From contig CABROZ010000011.1 of the NCBI GenBank assembly GCA_902472795.1, positions 1 through 32,706 on the forward strand: a stretch of 32,706 bases of DNA, written 5' to 3'. The notes under the pieces were generated by a model that saw nothing but the letters and a program-made list of their open reading frames with translations, was not told the DNA's origin and did not search any database. Numbering within the stretch: position 1 is the first letter of the stretch; each line of letters opens with the position of its first letter. Below are positions 25,117-32,706 of this stretch, one piece after another. Source of the stretch: an uncultured Bacteroides sp. Its GTDB lineage: Bacteria > Bacteroidota > Bacteroidia > Bacteroidales > Bacteroidaceae. Made by a program: the position numbers and the translations under genes.

Positions 25117-27177
25117 ATGAAACTCAAGACCTTCAGCCTTCTTCTGCTCGCCGCCTTGCTGGCCGTAACCGGCCTCGACGTCGCCGCGCAGGACGCAGAC
25201 TTCCAGACCATCTACCAACGCCTGTACGAACGCAGCCTCGACAAGAACCCCTCGAAAACGTCCATCGACAAGCTGCTGCAGCAACTCACGCCCGAAGGAG
25301 CCTTCGAGGGCATCGACTACCACGCCACCGACGGCTCGCCGCGCAAGCACGTGCAAAGCCTCATCACCCTGGCGCGGGCCTACCAACATCCCGAGAACCC
25401 TTACTACCATAGCCACCAGCTGCGCGACAGCTACCTGAAGTCGCTCAACTTCTGGATAGACACCGACCATCAGGCCAAGAACTGGTGGTACCGCTACATC
25501 CCCTATCCCAAGGAGCTCTCCACCGGCATCATCCTGATGAGCCGCGAAATCGAACAGGACACCACCCTGTTCGACAAGTGCATCGCCTACCTGCGCTGGA
25601 GCTACGAAACTGCCCGCCCCAACCACATGACCGGAGCCAATGCCGCCGACATCATCATGGGCTCGTTCGCCGCCAGCATACTGACGCGCAACGACGCGCA
25701 GATGCGCGACTTCCAGCAACGCATGACCCATCTGCTCACCATACAGCCCGTCGAAGGCATCCAGCCCGACTACCTCTTTGCCCAGCACTGCGGCAGCGGA
25801 CGCCAGCTCTACTTCACCAGCTACGGAAAAGAGTTCGTCAACTCCGTCCTCAACTACTTGGAGCTCTGCCAGGGCACACGCTACCAGAGCCCCGGCCTCG
25901 AACTGCTGGAAAAACTCTTCGTCGAAGGCGTGCAATGGATCTTCTACGACCGGCAATACGACCCCAACAATGCCGGACGATACATCCACACCAACCAGTA
26001 CTCCGAAGCCGTCAGGCAGCTGGCCGAACGCGTCTGCCGCCTCAGCACCCCCGACATGAAGCCCCGCACCGAACAGGCCCTGCGCCGCATCGCTGGCGAA
26101 AACTCGCTTGAGGGCAACCGCATGTTCTGGCGATTCGACTACATGGTGCACCGCCGTACCGGATACATGACCAGCTCGCGCATGACATCGACCCGCACCG
26201 TGGGCAACGAAGCCGGCAACGGTGACGGCAACTTCAACTACTACGCCTCGAACGGCGTCAACTACCTCTTTGTCACCGGACGCGAATACGACCGCAACTT
26301 CTTCCGCAAGTTCAACAACCGCCAGTATCCCGGCATCACCGCCGAGCAGGACGATGCTCCCCTCCCCATCCCCGACTGGGGCGAAGGCGGCAACAACGGC
26401 AACAGCTATGCCGGTGGTGTGAGCGACAGCATCTACGGTGCCTGCGGCATGCTGCTCGACCGTCGCGGCCTCCAGGCCCATAAAGCCTGGTTCTACTTCG
26501 ACAAGGAATACATCTGCTTAGGCGCGGGCATCCGCAATCCCGAAGGCAAAGCCGACGTATTCACCACCCTGAACCAGTGCAACAGCGACGGCGAAGTGCT
26601 CTATGCCCGCAAAGGCAAGGTATCGACCCTGACCGGAGAAACCGCCCGAGTGCAGGCCGACTGGGTGATTCACGGCCGGACAGGCTACTTCAATCTGCAA
26701 CGCGGTGCCCAATACGTGATAGCCTGCGACACCGCCCTGTTCAGTCTGAACGTCAACCACGGCACGCGCCCCCGCGACGGTCAATATGCCTATGCCATAG
26801 TGCCCGGACTGTCCGACGCTCCGGCTGCCGCACGCTATGCCAAGCAACTGCCCGTCAAGATACTGGCCAACAGCGAAACCGTGCAGGCCGTCTGCCACCA
26901 GACATTAGGCATCACCGAAGCCCTGTTCTACCAGCCCGGCGAACTGAAGCTGGACAACGGCGACCTGATCCGCACCGACACGCCCTGCGCCCTGCTGTGG
27001 GACGAAGGAAAGCAGAAACTCAGCGTAGCCAATCCGCGTTGCGAGTCGGACAATCCCGCAAGCATACGCGTCACCCTGGTCCGCAACGGCCACCCCGTTG
27101 AAGTAAGTTTCGACATGCCCCAGCAGGAATCAGCCGGACGAAGTGTCGCAAAATTTGTATCTTTGCCACAGAAATAA
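25117..27177 (+). CDS. PL8-like secreted protein with altered active-site residues
   Basis: The ATG at 25117 gives a 686-residue protein with a clean signal peptide (MKLKTFSLLLLAALLAVTGL, cleavage after VAAQ); longer in-frame starts read through the tandem repeats and are unlikely. The overall PL8 layout is clear: KNWWYRYIPYPKELSTG, TGANAADI (Asn175), AQHCGSGRQLYFTSYG (His224, Tyr236), a central NGDGNFNYYASNG, and HKAWFYFDKEYICLGAGI. Three differences from the neighbouring PL8 stand out. There are three extra residues between His and Tyr. The GRxxSR arginine pair is replaced by DRQYDP (Arg279 then Pro283). The NGEN glutamate is not conserved. It may act on a different uronate linkage, or be a binding-only paralogue. 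The last codons overlap the dus promoter. It lacks a lipobox and is probably periplasmic. Confidence 0.88.
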   Translation: MKLKTFSLLLLAALLAVTGLDVAAQDADFQTIYQRLYERSLDKNPSKTSIDKLLQQLTPEGAFEGIDYHATDGSPRKHVQSLITLARAYQHPENPYYHSHQLRDSYLKSLNFWIDTDHQAKNWWYRYIPYPKELSTGIILMSREIEQDTTLFDKCIAYLRWSYETARPNHMTGANAADIIMGSFAASILTRNDAQMRDFQQRMTHLLTIQPVEGIQPDYLFAQHCGSGRQLYFTSYGKEFVNSVLNYLELCQGTRYQSPGLELLEKLFVEGVQWIFYDRQYDPNNAGRYIHTNQYSEAVRQLAERVCRLSTPDMKPRTEQALRRIAGENSLEGNRMFWRFDYMVHRRTGYMTSSRMTSTRTVGNEAGNGDGNFNYYASNGVNYLFVTGREYDRNFFRKFNNRQYPGITAEQDDAPLPIPDWGEGGNNGNSYAGGVSDSIYGACGMLLDRRGLQAHKAWFYFDKEYICLGAGIRNPEGKADVFTTLNQCNSDGEVLYARKGKVSTLTGETARVQADWVIHGRTGYFNLQRGAQYVIACDTALFSLNVNHGTRPRDGQYAYAIVPGLSDAPAAARYAKQLPVKILANSETVQAVCHQTLGITEALFYQPGELKLDNGDLIRTDTPCALLWDEGKQKLSVANPRCESDNPASIRVTLVRNGHPVEVSFDMPQQESAGRSVAKFVSLPQK
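27158..27165 (+). promoter_or_regulatory. Candidate -7 element for dihydrouridine synthase
   Basis: TATCTTTG matches TAnnTTTG exactly within the last codons of the PL8-like gene, 27 bp before the dus ATG. The short leader is typical of Bacteroides housekeeping genes. Confidence 0.5.
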
Positions 27178-27192
27178 AAAGAACCGAACGAC

Positions 27193-28137
27193 ATGCCAGA
27201 CCTTCTGCCCATCCACTTCGCCCCGTTGCAGGGCTACACCGACGCCGTATATCGCCAGACGCACGCACGCATCTTTGGCGGCATCGACACGTACTACACC
27301 CCGTTTGTCCGTGTCGAGCACGGCGAAATACGCCGCAAGGACATCCGCGAGCTCGAACCCGAAAACAACCGCGATGTTCCCCTCGTGCCGCAACTCATTG
27401 CCCCCGACACGGAGAGGTTGGAGCAGATCATGTCCCTTTTCATCGCAAAAGGCTTCACGTGTGCCGACATCAACCTGGGCTGCCCGTTCCCCCTGCTGGC
27501 CAAACGCCACAACGGTTCGGGCATGCTTCCCTATCCCGACGAAGTACGCCGGTTGCTCGAGTTTGCCGTAAGCCGTTATCCGCAGATACGCTTCTCCGTC
27601 AAGATGCGCCTGGGCTGGGAGAACCCGGAGGAATCCCTGGCACTGCTCCCCCTGCTGAACGAACTTCCCCTGTCGCACATCATCCTGCACCCACGCTTGG
27701 GCAAGCAGCAGTACAAGGGCAGTACCGACCTGGCGGCATTCGAAGCCTTCTACAACGGTTGCCGTCATCCGCTGTTCTACAACGGCGACCTGCTGACCGT
27801 GGCCGACATCCGGTCCGTCGCCCTGCGCTTTCCCCGACTGGCGGGTATCGTCATCGGCCGCGGCCTGCTGGCCAATCCGGCCTTAGCTGCCGAATACAAA
27901 CAGGGTGCGCCCCTTTCTGCCGATGAAAAGGGCGAAAAACTGCGCCGCTTCCATGCCGAACTCTTCAGTCGGTACGGCAATCTGCTGCAAGGCGGCGACC
28001 TGCAATTGCTCAACAAGATGAAGACCGTCTGGGAATACCTCCTGCCCGACGCCGACCGCAAAATCCGAAAAGCCATTCACAAGGCTACACGCCTTGATAC
28101 TTATCAGACAGCCGTCAACCGGCTGTTGCACGGCTGA
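27193..28137 (+). CDS. tRNA-dihydrouridine synthase (Dus family)
   Basis: A 314-residue FMN enzyme that reduces uridine to dihydrouridine in tRNA D-loops, using NADPH, in the cytoplasm. Visible motifs: APLQGYTD near the N-terminus (10-17; the usual APMxGxTD), the active-site segment INLGCPFPLLAKRHNGSGML (93-112) with catalytic Cys97, SVKMRLGW for FMN phosphate-side contacts, ILHPR, YNGDLLT, and GIVIGRGLLANP near the FMN-binding end. Length is normal. It starts 15 bp after the PL8-like stop but has its own promoter candidate, so it is probably a housekeeping gene inserted in the locus rather than part of the PUL. It converges with the chondroitinase gene, leaving only 9 bp. Confidence 0.94.
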   Translation: MPDLLPIHFAPLQGYTDAVYRQTHARIFGGIDTYYTPFVRVEHGEIRRKDIRELEPENNRDVPLVPQLIAPDTERLEQIMSLFIAKGFTCADINLGCPFPLLAKRHNGSGMLPYPDEVRRLLEFAVSRYPQIRFSVKMRLGWENPEESLALLPLLNELPLSHIILHPRLGKQQYKGSTDLAAFEAFYNGCRHPLFYNGDLLTVADIRSVALRFPRLAGIVIGRGLLANPALAAEYKQGAPLSADEKGEKLRRFHAELFSRYGNLLQGGDLQLLNKMKTVWEYLLPDADRKIRKAIHKATRLDTYQTAVNRLLHG

Positions 28138-28146
28138 CGGCCTGGC

Positions 28147-31100
28147 TTACCGTTTCTTCAGTTTCACCTCGAAGCTGGCGGCATCCTTGCAGGCAAAACG
28201 GAGTACAGTCTGCTTCCGCCCGGCCGAGACGACCTTGCAATAAGGGGTCTCTTCCACCTGCCAGCGACCTCTCAGCGTAATGGTCAACGGCATCTCCTGA
28301 CTTTTGTTGTCAATCCACGGACGGGAATAAATGCTGCGTTCAATCCGCTTGCCCTGCTCGTCGAAAGCCTCATCGCTGGGACCGCTGTACAGCGCCAGGT
28401 CGGGCTGAGCCACAGTGAGCAACAGCTGGTCGCCTGCACGGCACACCATCACCAGACAGGAAGTATCCGCCGCCTGCACCACTCCTTTCTTGGGCAGCGC
28501 CTGCGGTGTTTCGAAGAGTACATAGGAAGTCAGACGACCGTCGGCAGTGCGCACAATGTGGGCATTACGGTCCTGCTGCAACACTTCATAGTCCGGCTTG
28601 CGGGCAAACCGTTCCAGTGCGGCTTCATCGGTACGCGGCAGAACGGCATATTCGTAGGATGCACCCTTCGGTGCCTTGCCGTGCTGCAGGACGAGCGATA
28701 CCCAGTCGCCCGTCGTTGGTTGGACGCTGCGTTCACCAACGGTGGTCTGCGGGAAGTTCTTTTCAAATCGGGCCGATTTCATCGTCGCCTGCGGCAGGTA
28801 ATAACCGACGCCGTTGGGGTCGAGATATGTGCTTCCGTTGTCCCGGTAAGACTCCCAGTAGCTGCGGAACTCGGGCGTAGTAGCTGCCAGCTGGAAGACG
28901 GTGGTTTCCGTCGGATCGTCCGTATTCGTATTCTCGATGTCCGTACCTAAGCAGACGATGGTGCCGTCCAGAAAGTGATAGGACTTGCGGGCACGCAGAG
29001 AACCGTTGTACTTGTCGTGCTCGTGCAGCTTCATGCCGAAATTGCCGTTTTCACCGCTTTGCGACAGTCCGCCGGCAAAGGCTTCGTCGGAGTAAAGCAT
29101 CTCCTCCATACCCGAGTAGGCGTCAACGTTCAGCACACGGGCACGCAACCGCTCGAAAGGCAGGTGAATGCTGGTAGCACCCGGTATGCGGTTCCAGTCG
29201 AAACCGGCTTCCTGCCAGCCACTGGTGGTAAAAGTAACCATTTCACCGGGCTTTCCGGTCAGTATCTGCATGCTGCCGTGAGCTAAGTAACGACCGTAGA
29301 AGTTGGCATCCAGGTAGTGCTCGGCTGCCCAGAGGTAACGCGAATGGCCGCGTACCACGGCTGCCCAGTTGTCACGCCGCTGCACACTGACGCATCCGTA
29401 ACCCAAAGCCAGGTTTCCCTGAGGGTCGGCTTCGGGGCGGAAGCCCTGTGCTTCCAGTTCCTGCTTCAGCTGCTGTTCCTTCTTGCTCGACGTACGGGGC
29501 AGGTAATCAGGGTCGCTGTCGCTCACCCGCCCGCTGTACTCCATCAGGCGCAGATAGGCGGCAGCCATGTCGGCATCGTACTTCTGCTTGCCATCGGGCG
29601 TGCCGGCCAGGGCCATCGTGGCATACTGAACAGGGATCAGCTGCCCCTTGCCGTTGGGATGGCGGCCCGACATGGATAGCGCCCATTGGCGGGTGTTGCA
29701 ATAGAAACGCATGGTGAGCAGCACTTTCTTCACCGTCCGGTGCGCCAGCTCGGACACCCGGAACTGCGTGCCGCTCAGCAGATAAATCATGTTGGTAGCT
29801 CCGTCCAGTCCGCCCACGGCATAGGCGGGATAGTTGTTGCGGTGATGGAAGCAGGCGCCGTCGCTCTTGAACGAACCGGCCAGTCCGTCGGCCGGACGAC
29901 AGCCGTAGTCGAGCCAGCGGGAGAAGGAGCGCAGGTATTGCACCTTTTCGGGAGAGTCTTCCATGATGAGGATGCTGGCAATGCGACCTTGCGTCTGGGT
30001 GTTGAAGGTGTCAATGTCGATGCCGTTCACCGTAGGCATCGGATACACCTCGTTGGTGATGGCATACCAGCGCAGCGTACGTTCGGCCTCGGTCAGCTTG
30101 CCTGCCTCGCGCAGCACGTCTTTCATCAGGAAGTAGGCCACGTAGAGACCACGCATGCTGTAACCGTAGTGGTGGATATTTCCCCAACAGCTACCGTAAG
30201 CCACACCCTGGTCGGTGATGTGGTCGTACATGGCCAGGAACTTCTGCCGCAGCTCGTCGCGCCAAGCATTGTCCTTGGCATTCAGGTAGGCAATGGCGAT
30301 GCGCTTCATCAGGTTGAAGTAAGCGTTCATCTCCATGCCCAGCTTGGTGAACATGTCCTTGTCCCAGCCGGGGATCATGCGCTCGTAAGCCTCGGCCTGG
30401 CGCACCATGAAGATGGGCAGACCACTTACCCGGCCGTTCTTATAAGTAATCTGATAGAAGTCGTATGCCTTGCGGATAGCCTGCATTTCCTTGTCGGTCA
30501 GCTTGCCGGGCGTATAGAGCATGTCGCGGAAGCGGCTTTCCATCAGTCGCATATCGGCCTTCTGTTGCTCGTTGAGGGGCGTCAAGGCAATGTCGGGTTT
30601 CCAAAGGGAATGCTCGTAGATGACAAGCCAGTGGTTGGTCGTACCTTTGTTGACAAAAGGCACCTGTACGTCGGCCGTCTGCTGGCGGGCATCTACCTTG
30701 CTGGCCGTGACGATGTGGTCGAAGTACAGCTTTCCCTTCACGTCGGGAGCTACGATGCGTACTTCGTTCATGCCTTCTTCGGGCGTGCCCTGCATGTCGC
30801 GTTCGTAGCACACCCATGCGGCGCGCCAGCCGGTGAAGTTGATGCCGAAGGGGAAGGATGTACAGAGTTTGCCGTCCTTCAGGAACTCGAACCGCAACTG
30901 CTTGTCCTGTGCCTGCTCGCTATATACCCATACGATGAAGGCCGACAGGTAGGTATCCTTGCCCGTAGGGTCTTTCTTTTCGAACTTCAGATCTTTCTTT
31001 ACGCTGAGCACGGCTCCCGGTTCGAACTGCCAGGCAAGGCAGTGAAGGCCGTCTTTGTAATGTTCGTCACTGATGCTCAGACTCGAACCTTCGCCGGTGG

Positions 31101-31260
31101 TCAGGAAGGCGGGTACTGCTCCGTCCTCGAAAGAGAGCAGACGCTCGTTCTTCACCACCTGTGCCGCACCCGTCGGCATCCAAAGCATACAGAGTAACAG
31201 GGCGGCCGCCTGCTTCAGGCAACCCTTGACCGATAACGGAGATGACAGTTTCCAATGCAT
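28147..31260 (-). CDS. Chondroitin sulfate ABC lyase-like polysaccharide lyase (PL8)
   Basis: A 1037-residue secreted lyase of the chondroitinase ABC type, similar in length and layout to BT3324 and Proteus ABC lyase I. Signal peptide up to about PTGAA (residue 33). The N-terminal jelly-roll domain (about 36-195) begins RLLSFEDGAVP. The helical catalytic domain contains GYSMRG, FHHRNNYPAY and SGRHPNG, and the beta-sandwich part RGHSRYLWAAEHY. By spacing to the Proteus enzyme the catalytic set is His473, Tyr480 (seven apart), Arg533 and Glu647; all are present. It would split chondroitin, dermatan and possibly hyaluronan into unsaturated disaccharides, most likely in the periplasm as there is no lipobox. 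It is transcribed towards the PUL. A TTTCTTTG at 31285-31292 (minus strand, one mismatch to TAnnTTTG) may be its promoter. Confidence 0.95.
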   Translation of the reverse strand: MHWKLSSPLSVKGCLKQAAALLLCMLWMPTGAAQVVKNERLLSFEDGAVPAFLTTGEGSSLSISDEHYKDGLHCLAWQFEPGAVLSVKKDLKFEKKDPTGKDTYLSAFIVWVYSEQAQDKQLRFEFLKDGKLCTSFPFGINFTGWRAAWVCYERDMQGTPEEGMNEVRIVAPDVKGKLYFDHIVTASKVDARQQTADVQVPFVNKGTTNHWLVIYEHSLWKPDIALTPLNEQQKADMRLMESRFRDMLYTPGKLTDKEMQAIRKAYDFYQITYKNGRVSGLPIFMVRQAEAYERMIPGWDKDMFTKLGMEMNAYFNLMKRIAIAYLNAKDNAWRDELRQKFLAMYDHITDQGVAYGSCWGNIHHYGYSMRGLYVAYFLMKDVLREAGKLTEAERTLRWYAITNEVYPMPTVNGIDIDTFNTQTQGRIASILIMEDSPEKVQYLRSFSRWLDYGCRPADGLAGSFKSDGACFHHRNNYPAYAVGGLDGATNMIYLLSGTQFRVSELAHRTVKKVLLTMRFYCNTRQWALSMSGRHPNGKGQLIPVQYATMALAGTPDGKQKYDADMAAAYLRLMEYSGRVSDSDPDYLPRTSSKKEQQLKQELEAQGFRPEADPQGNLALGYGCVSVQRRDNWAAVVRGHSRYLWAAEHYLDANFYGRYLAHGSMQILTGKPGEMVTFTTSGWQEAGFDWNRIPGATSIHLPFERLRARVLNVDAYSGMEEMLYSDEAFAGGLSQSGENGNFGMKLHEHDKYNGSLRARKSYHFLDGTIVCLGTDIENTNTDDPTETTVFQLAATTPEFRSYWESYRDNGSTYLDPNGVGYYLPQATMKSARFEKNFPQTTVGERSVQPTTGDWVSLVLQHGKAPKGASYEYAVLPRTDEAALERFARKPDYEVLQQDRNAHIVRTADGRLTSYVLFETPQALPKKGVVQAADTSCLVMVCRAGDQLLLTVAQPDLALYSGPSDEAFDEQGKRIERSIYSRPWIDNKSQEMPLTITLRGRWQVEETPYCKVVSAGRKQTVLRFACKDAASFEVKLKKR

Positions 31261-31284
31261 ATCTTTAAGGTTTTAGTATCGTCA

Positions 31285-31338
31285 TACAAAGAAACCCCTC
31301 TTCCGCGAGAAAGGGGGGCATAAATCGTACGGAAGAGG
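31285..31338 (-). terminator. Hairpin between the small secreted protein and the chondroitinase
   Basis: CCTCTTCCG (31297-31305) pairs with CGGAAGAGG (31330-31338), a 9-bp stem with a 24-nt loop. Read on the minus strand it is followed by GGGTTTCTTTG, a moderately T-rich tail. It would end the upstream minus-strand gene, while the tail doubles as a candidate -7 element for the chondroitinase. Confidence 0.5.
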
Positions 31339-31387
31339 TCAAAAAGCTTCCACTTCCGGCAAAATTGCGATGAAAAGGGCGATTTTG

Positions 31388-31897
31388 TTACGGATGCTGC
31401 TCTTCGAAGGCTTTGTTTTCCTCCTGAATGGTGCGCACCGTTTCTTCCAGTTCGTCGATGGGCAGGTCGGCATTGTACCAGTCGTTGTAGCAGTCGGTCA
31501 CGTACCACTTGCCACCGGAGAGCTCGAATACCAGCTTCAGCGAAGGTTCCGACTCTTCGTAACCGGCTTCGAACTCTTTGTGTGTCGGTTCATCGACCGT
31601 GAAGCGCGAAATGTAAACACCACCTTCTTCTTCCTCGACCCGGCCCTCCTTCAGCGACTCGGCGTCGAGCAGCGGCCACTTGTCCTTCGTGAAGGAGAAA
31701 GTCTGCTCCGTCTCTCCGTCGTCCTTCAGCAGGACAATGGGCGACTTCAACGGAAACTTGACCCGTGAATACTGGAAAGAAGCGCTGGACGTAAACTTCT
31801 GGAGGAACGTCCTGAAATCCTCGTCGGCAGCCATGCCTTCGAATGCCGAAAGCACCAGCACTGCACACAGACAAAATACATAACGGATTGCCTTCAT
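31388..31897 (-). CDS. Small secreted protein, DUF4348-like
   Basis: A 169-residue protein with signal peptide MKAIRYVFCLCAVLVLSAFEGMA and cleavage near MAA/DED. The mature part begins DFRTFLQKFTSSASFQYSRVKFPL, which I associate with the Bacteroidota DUF4348 family (recalled, not searched). It is strongly acidic, with an EEEEGG run near residue 90 and a C-terminal Glu-rich helix. Function is unknown; the fold may resemble small periplasmic NTF2-like proteins, but that is a guess. It is on the same strand as the alpha/beta hydrolase upstream (55 bp apart) and the chondroitinase downstream, separated from the latter by a hairpin. Confidence 0.78.
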   Translation of the reverse strand: MKAIRYVFCLCAVLVLSAFEGMAADEDFRTFLQKFTSSASFQYSRVKFPLKSPIVLLKDDGETEQTFSFTKDKWPLLDAESLKEGRVEEEEGGVYISRFTVDEPTHKEFEAGYEESEPSLKLVFELSGGKWYVTDCYNDWYNADLPIDELEETVRTIQEENKAFEEQHP

Positions 31898-31952
31898 AAT
31901 ATGCTTTGATAAGTAAACGTGTCGATATGAGTTTTTAGATTATTTCCGTCTG

Positions 31953-32706
31953 TCATTGGGCACCCAGCATCGGGCCCACAATCTCCCACAGTCCCATGTA
32001 GCGCAACATGAACTCCATGCCGCCCATCACATGGCCGGGCATGCTGAGGTCGGTCAGCGTGGAGTTCGTCCAAAGGGCGTGGGCGCTGACTACGTTGCTG
32101 TAGGGCACAAAGTCGTCTTGGGGCGAATGGTAAAGGTTGACCGTGGCCTGCGGCAAGGCGGAAGCGTTGACTAACGAGTTCTTGCGAAGCGCCGACACGA
32201 TGGCCTGCACATCGGCATTGCCGTTGAAATCGGGAGCGGCAAAGAAGTCGGGATGCAGCACACGGGTGATATCCGTACCCAAAGCCGCGTGCCACTCGGA
32301 CAGTGGACGGGTGGAGAACAGCTTGTTCAGCCCTTCTTCGATGACTGCCGGAGCGTACAGATTCTCGTCGCTCACGGTTAGTCCTTCGCCGTAAGCCATG
32401 CCCCGGATCAGGTAAGGCAGATAGCCACTGCGCGGATAGGCAGCGGGGATGCCGTCGTCGTTGAGGAAAGCCTGCAACAGGTTCTCCAAGTCGTAAGGAC
32501 CACCACCGGCCCAGACGTTGCGGATGCGGCCGGTCCATCCGCGGCTCTCTAATTCCAGCTGGGTAGCCACAGTGGCCTGTCCGCCTTGCGAGTAGCCCAA
32601 CAGTTCGAGGGCATCATTTTCCTCGGCAATGGACTTGGAGCGCAGATATTCGCGGGCAGCCTCGATCATGTCGGCGCAGGCAGTTCCCGTCAGCCGAGCA
32701 TGCAGG
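31953..32706 (-). CDS. Alpha/beta hydrolase (lipase/esterase-like), partial
   Basis: Only the C-terminal 250 or so residues are inside the window; the reading frame stays open to the right edge (upstream codons give ...LTGTACADM before the first internal Met at 32669). The nucleophile elbow GYSQGG carries the catalytic Ser. SPQDDFVPYSN carries the acid, and MPGHVMGG the His, so the triad is complete. The region between them (about 120 residues of helices including GPYDLENLLQAFLNDDG) looks like the cap of the secretory lipase/LipA-like group. Substrate is unknown: an acyl or acetyl ester. It is probably secreted, but the N-terminus is not visible. No clear link to the PUL. Confidence 0.85.
   Translation of the reverse strand, partial: LHARLTGTACADMIEAAREYLRSKSIAEENDALELLGYSQGGQATVATQLELESRGWTGRIRNVWAGGGPYDLENLLQAFLNDDGIPAAYPRSGYLPYLIRGMAYGEGLTVSDENLYAPAVIEEGLNKLFSTRPLSEWHAALGTDITRVLHPDFFAAPDFNGNADVQAIVSALRKNSLVNASALPQATVNLYHSPQDDFVPYSNVVSAHALWTNSTLTDLSMPGHVMGGMEFMLRYMGLWEIVGPMLGAQ

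Noticed and set aside
25093..26481. 462-codon minus-strand frame opposite the PL8-like gene
   Set aside because: Same codon-bias artefact; the plus-strand product has a signal peptide and PL8 motifs.
29686..31197. 503-codon plus-strand frame opposite the chondroitinase
   Set aside because: Antisense to a clear ABC-type lyase; composition is a mirror of the lyase codons and no motif is recognisable.
1..32706. Mobile element or horizontal-transfer boundary (integrase, transposase, att site, tRNA)
   Set aside because: No such gene or target duplication was recognised, and base composition appears similar across the PUL and its flanks by eye.

Overview
The window comes from a gut-type Bacteroidota, most likely Bacteroides, Phocaeicola or a close relative. 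The evidence is two tandem SusC/SusD pairs, a 1357-residue hybrid two-component regulator, lipoprotein signal peptides, and repeated promoter elements of the Bacteroides form TAnnTTTG. Coding sequence is C-rich at third positions, which would be high for a typical Bacteroides, so I do not name a species. No rRNA, tRNA, transposase, integrase or CRISPR array was recognised.

Left flank (1-4272). A degenerate 22-bp tandem repeat (1-88) precedes a small secreted protein of unknown function. A glutamine synthetase follows on the minus strand. Next is a two-gene minus-strand unit: an N-acetylhexosamine-1-kinase-like phosphotransferase whose stop codon directly abuts a cytoplasmic CBM9-like protein, ending at a strong hairpin.

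Core (4510-28137, plus strand). This is a polysaccharide utilization locus (PUL). It runs: hybrid two-component sensor/regulator, Ser-type sulfatase lipoprotein, SusC1-SusD1-SusC2-SusD2-GH16 as a compact operon closed by a textbook terminator at 21986-22030, a PL8 lyase with a complete catalytic set, and a second PL8-like protein with an altered active site. A 701-bp spacer between the two lyases holds a promoter, a possible leader peptide, hairpins and a second unrelated 22-bp tandem array. A tRNA-dihydrouridine synthase follows with its own promoter.

Right flank (28147-32706, minus strand). A chondroitinase-ABC-type lyase with conserved His/Tyr/Arg/Glu converges on the dihydrouridine synthase. 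Upstream of it are a small secreted protein and the 3'-terminal part of an alpha/beta hydrolase that runs off the window.

How it fits together (inference). The regulator, the sulfatase and three PL8-fold proteins point to chondroitin sulfate and/or hyaluronan. The layout resembles the B. thetaiotaomicron chondroitin/hyaluronan locus (regulator BT3334, sulfatase BT3333, lyase BT3324, recalled from knowledge, not searched). The unexpected parts are a surface GH16 endo-hydrolase with a C-terminal binding domain in place of a surface glycan-binding protein, a second SusC/D pair, the diverged PL8, and the adjacent HexNAc kinase. A working model is a locus that attacks a composite glycan such as a proteoglycan carrying chondroitin plus keratan/poly-LacNAc chains. 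A beta-1,3-glucan target for GH16 cannot be excluded. No GH88 unsaturated glucuronyl hydrolase is present, so the final disaccharide step must be encoded elsewhere.
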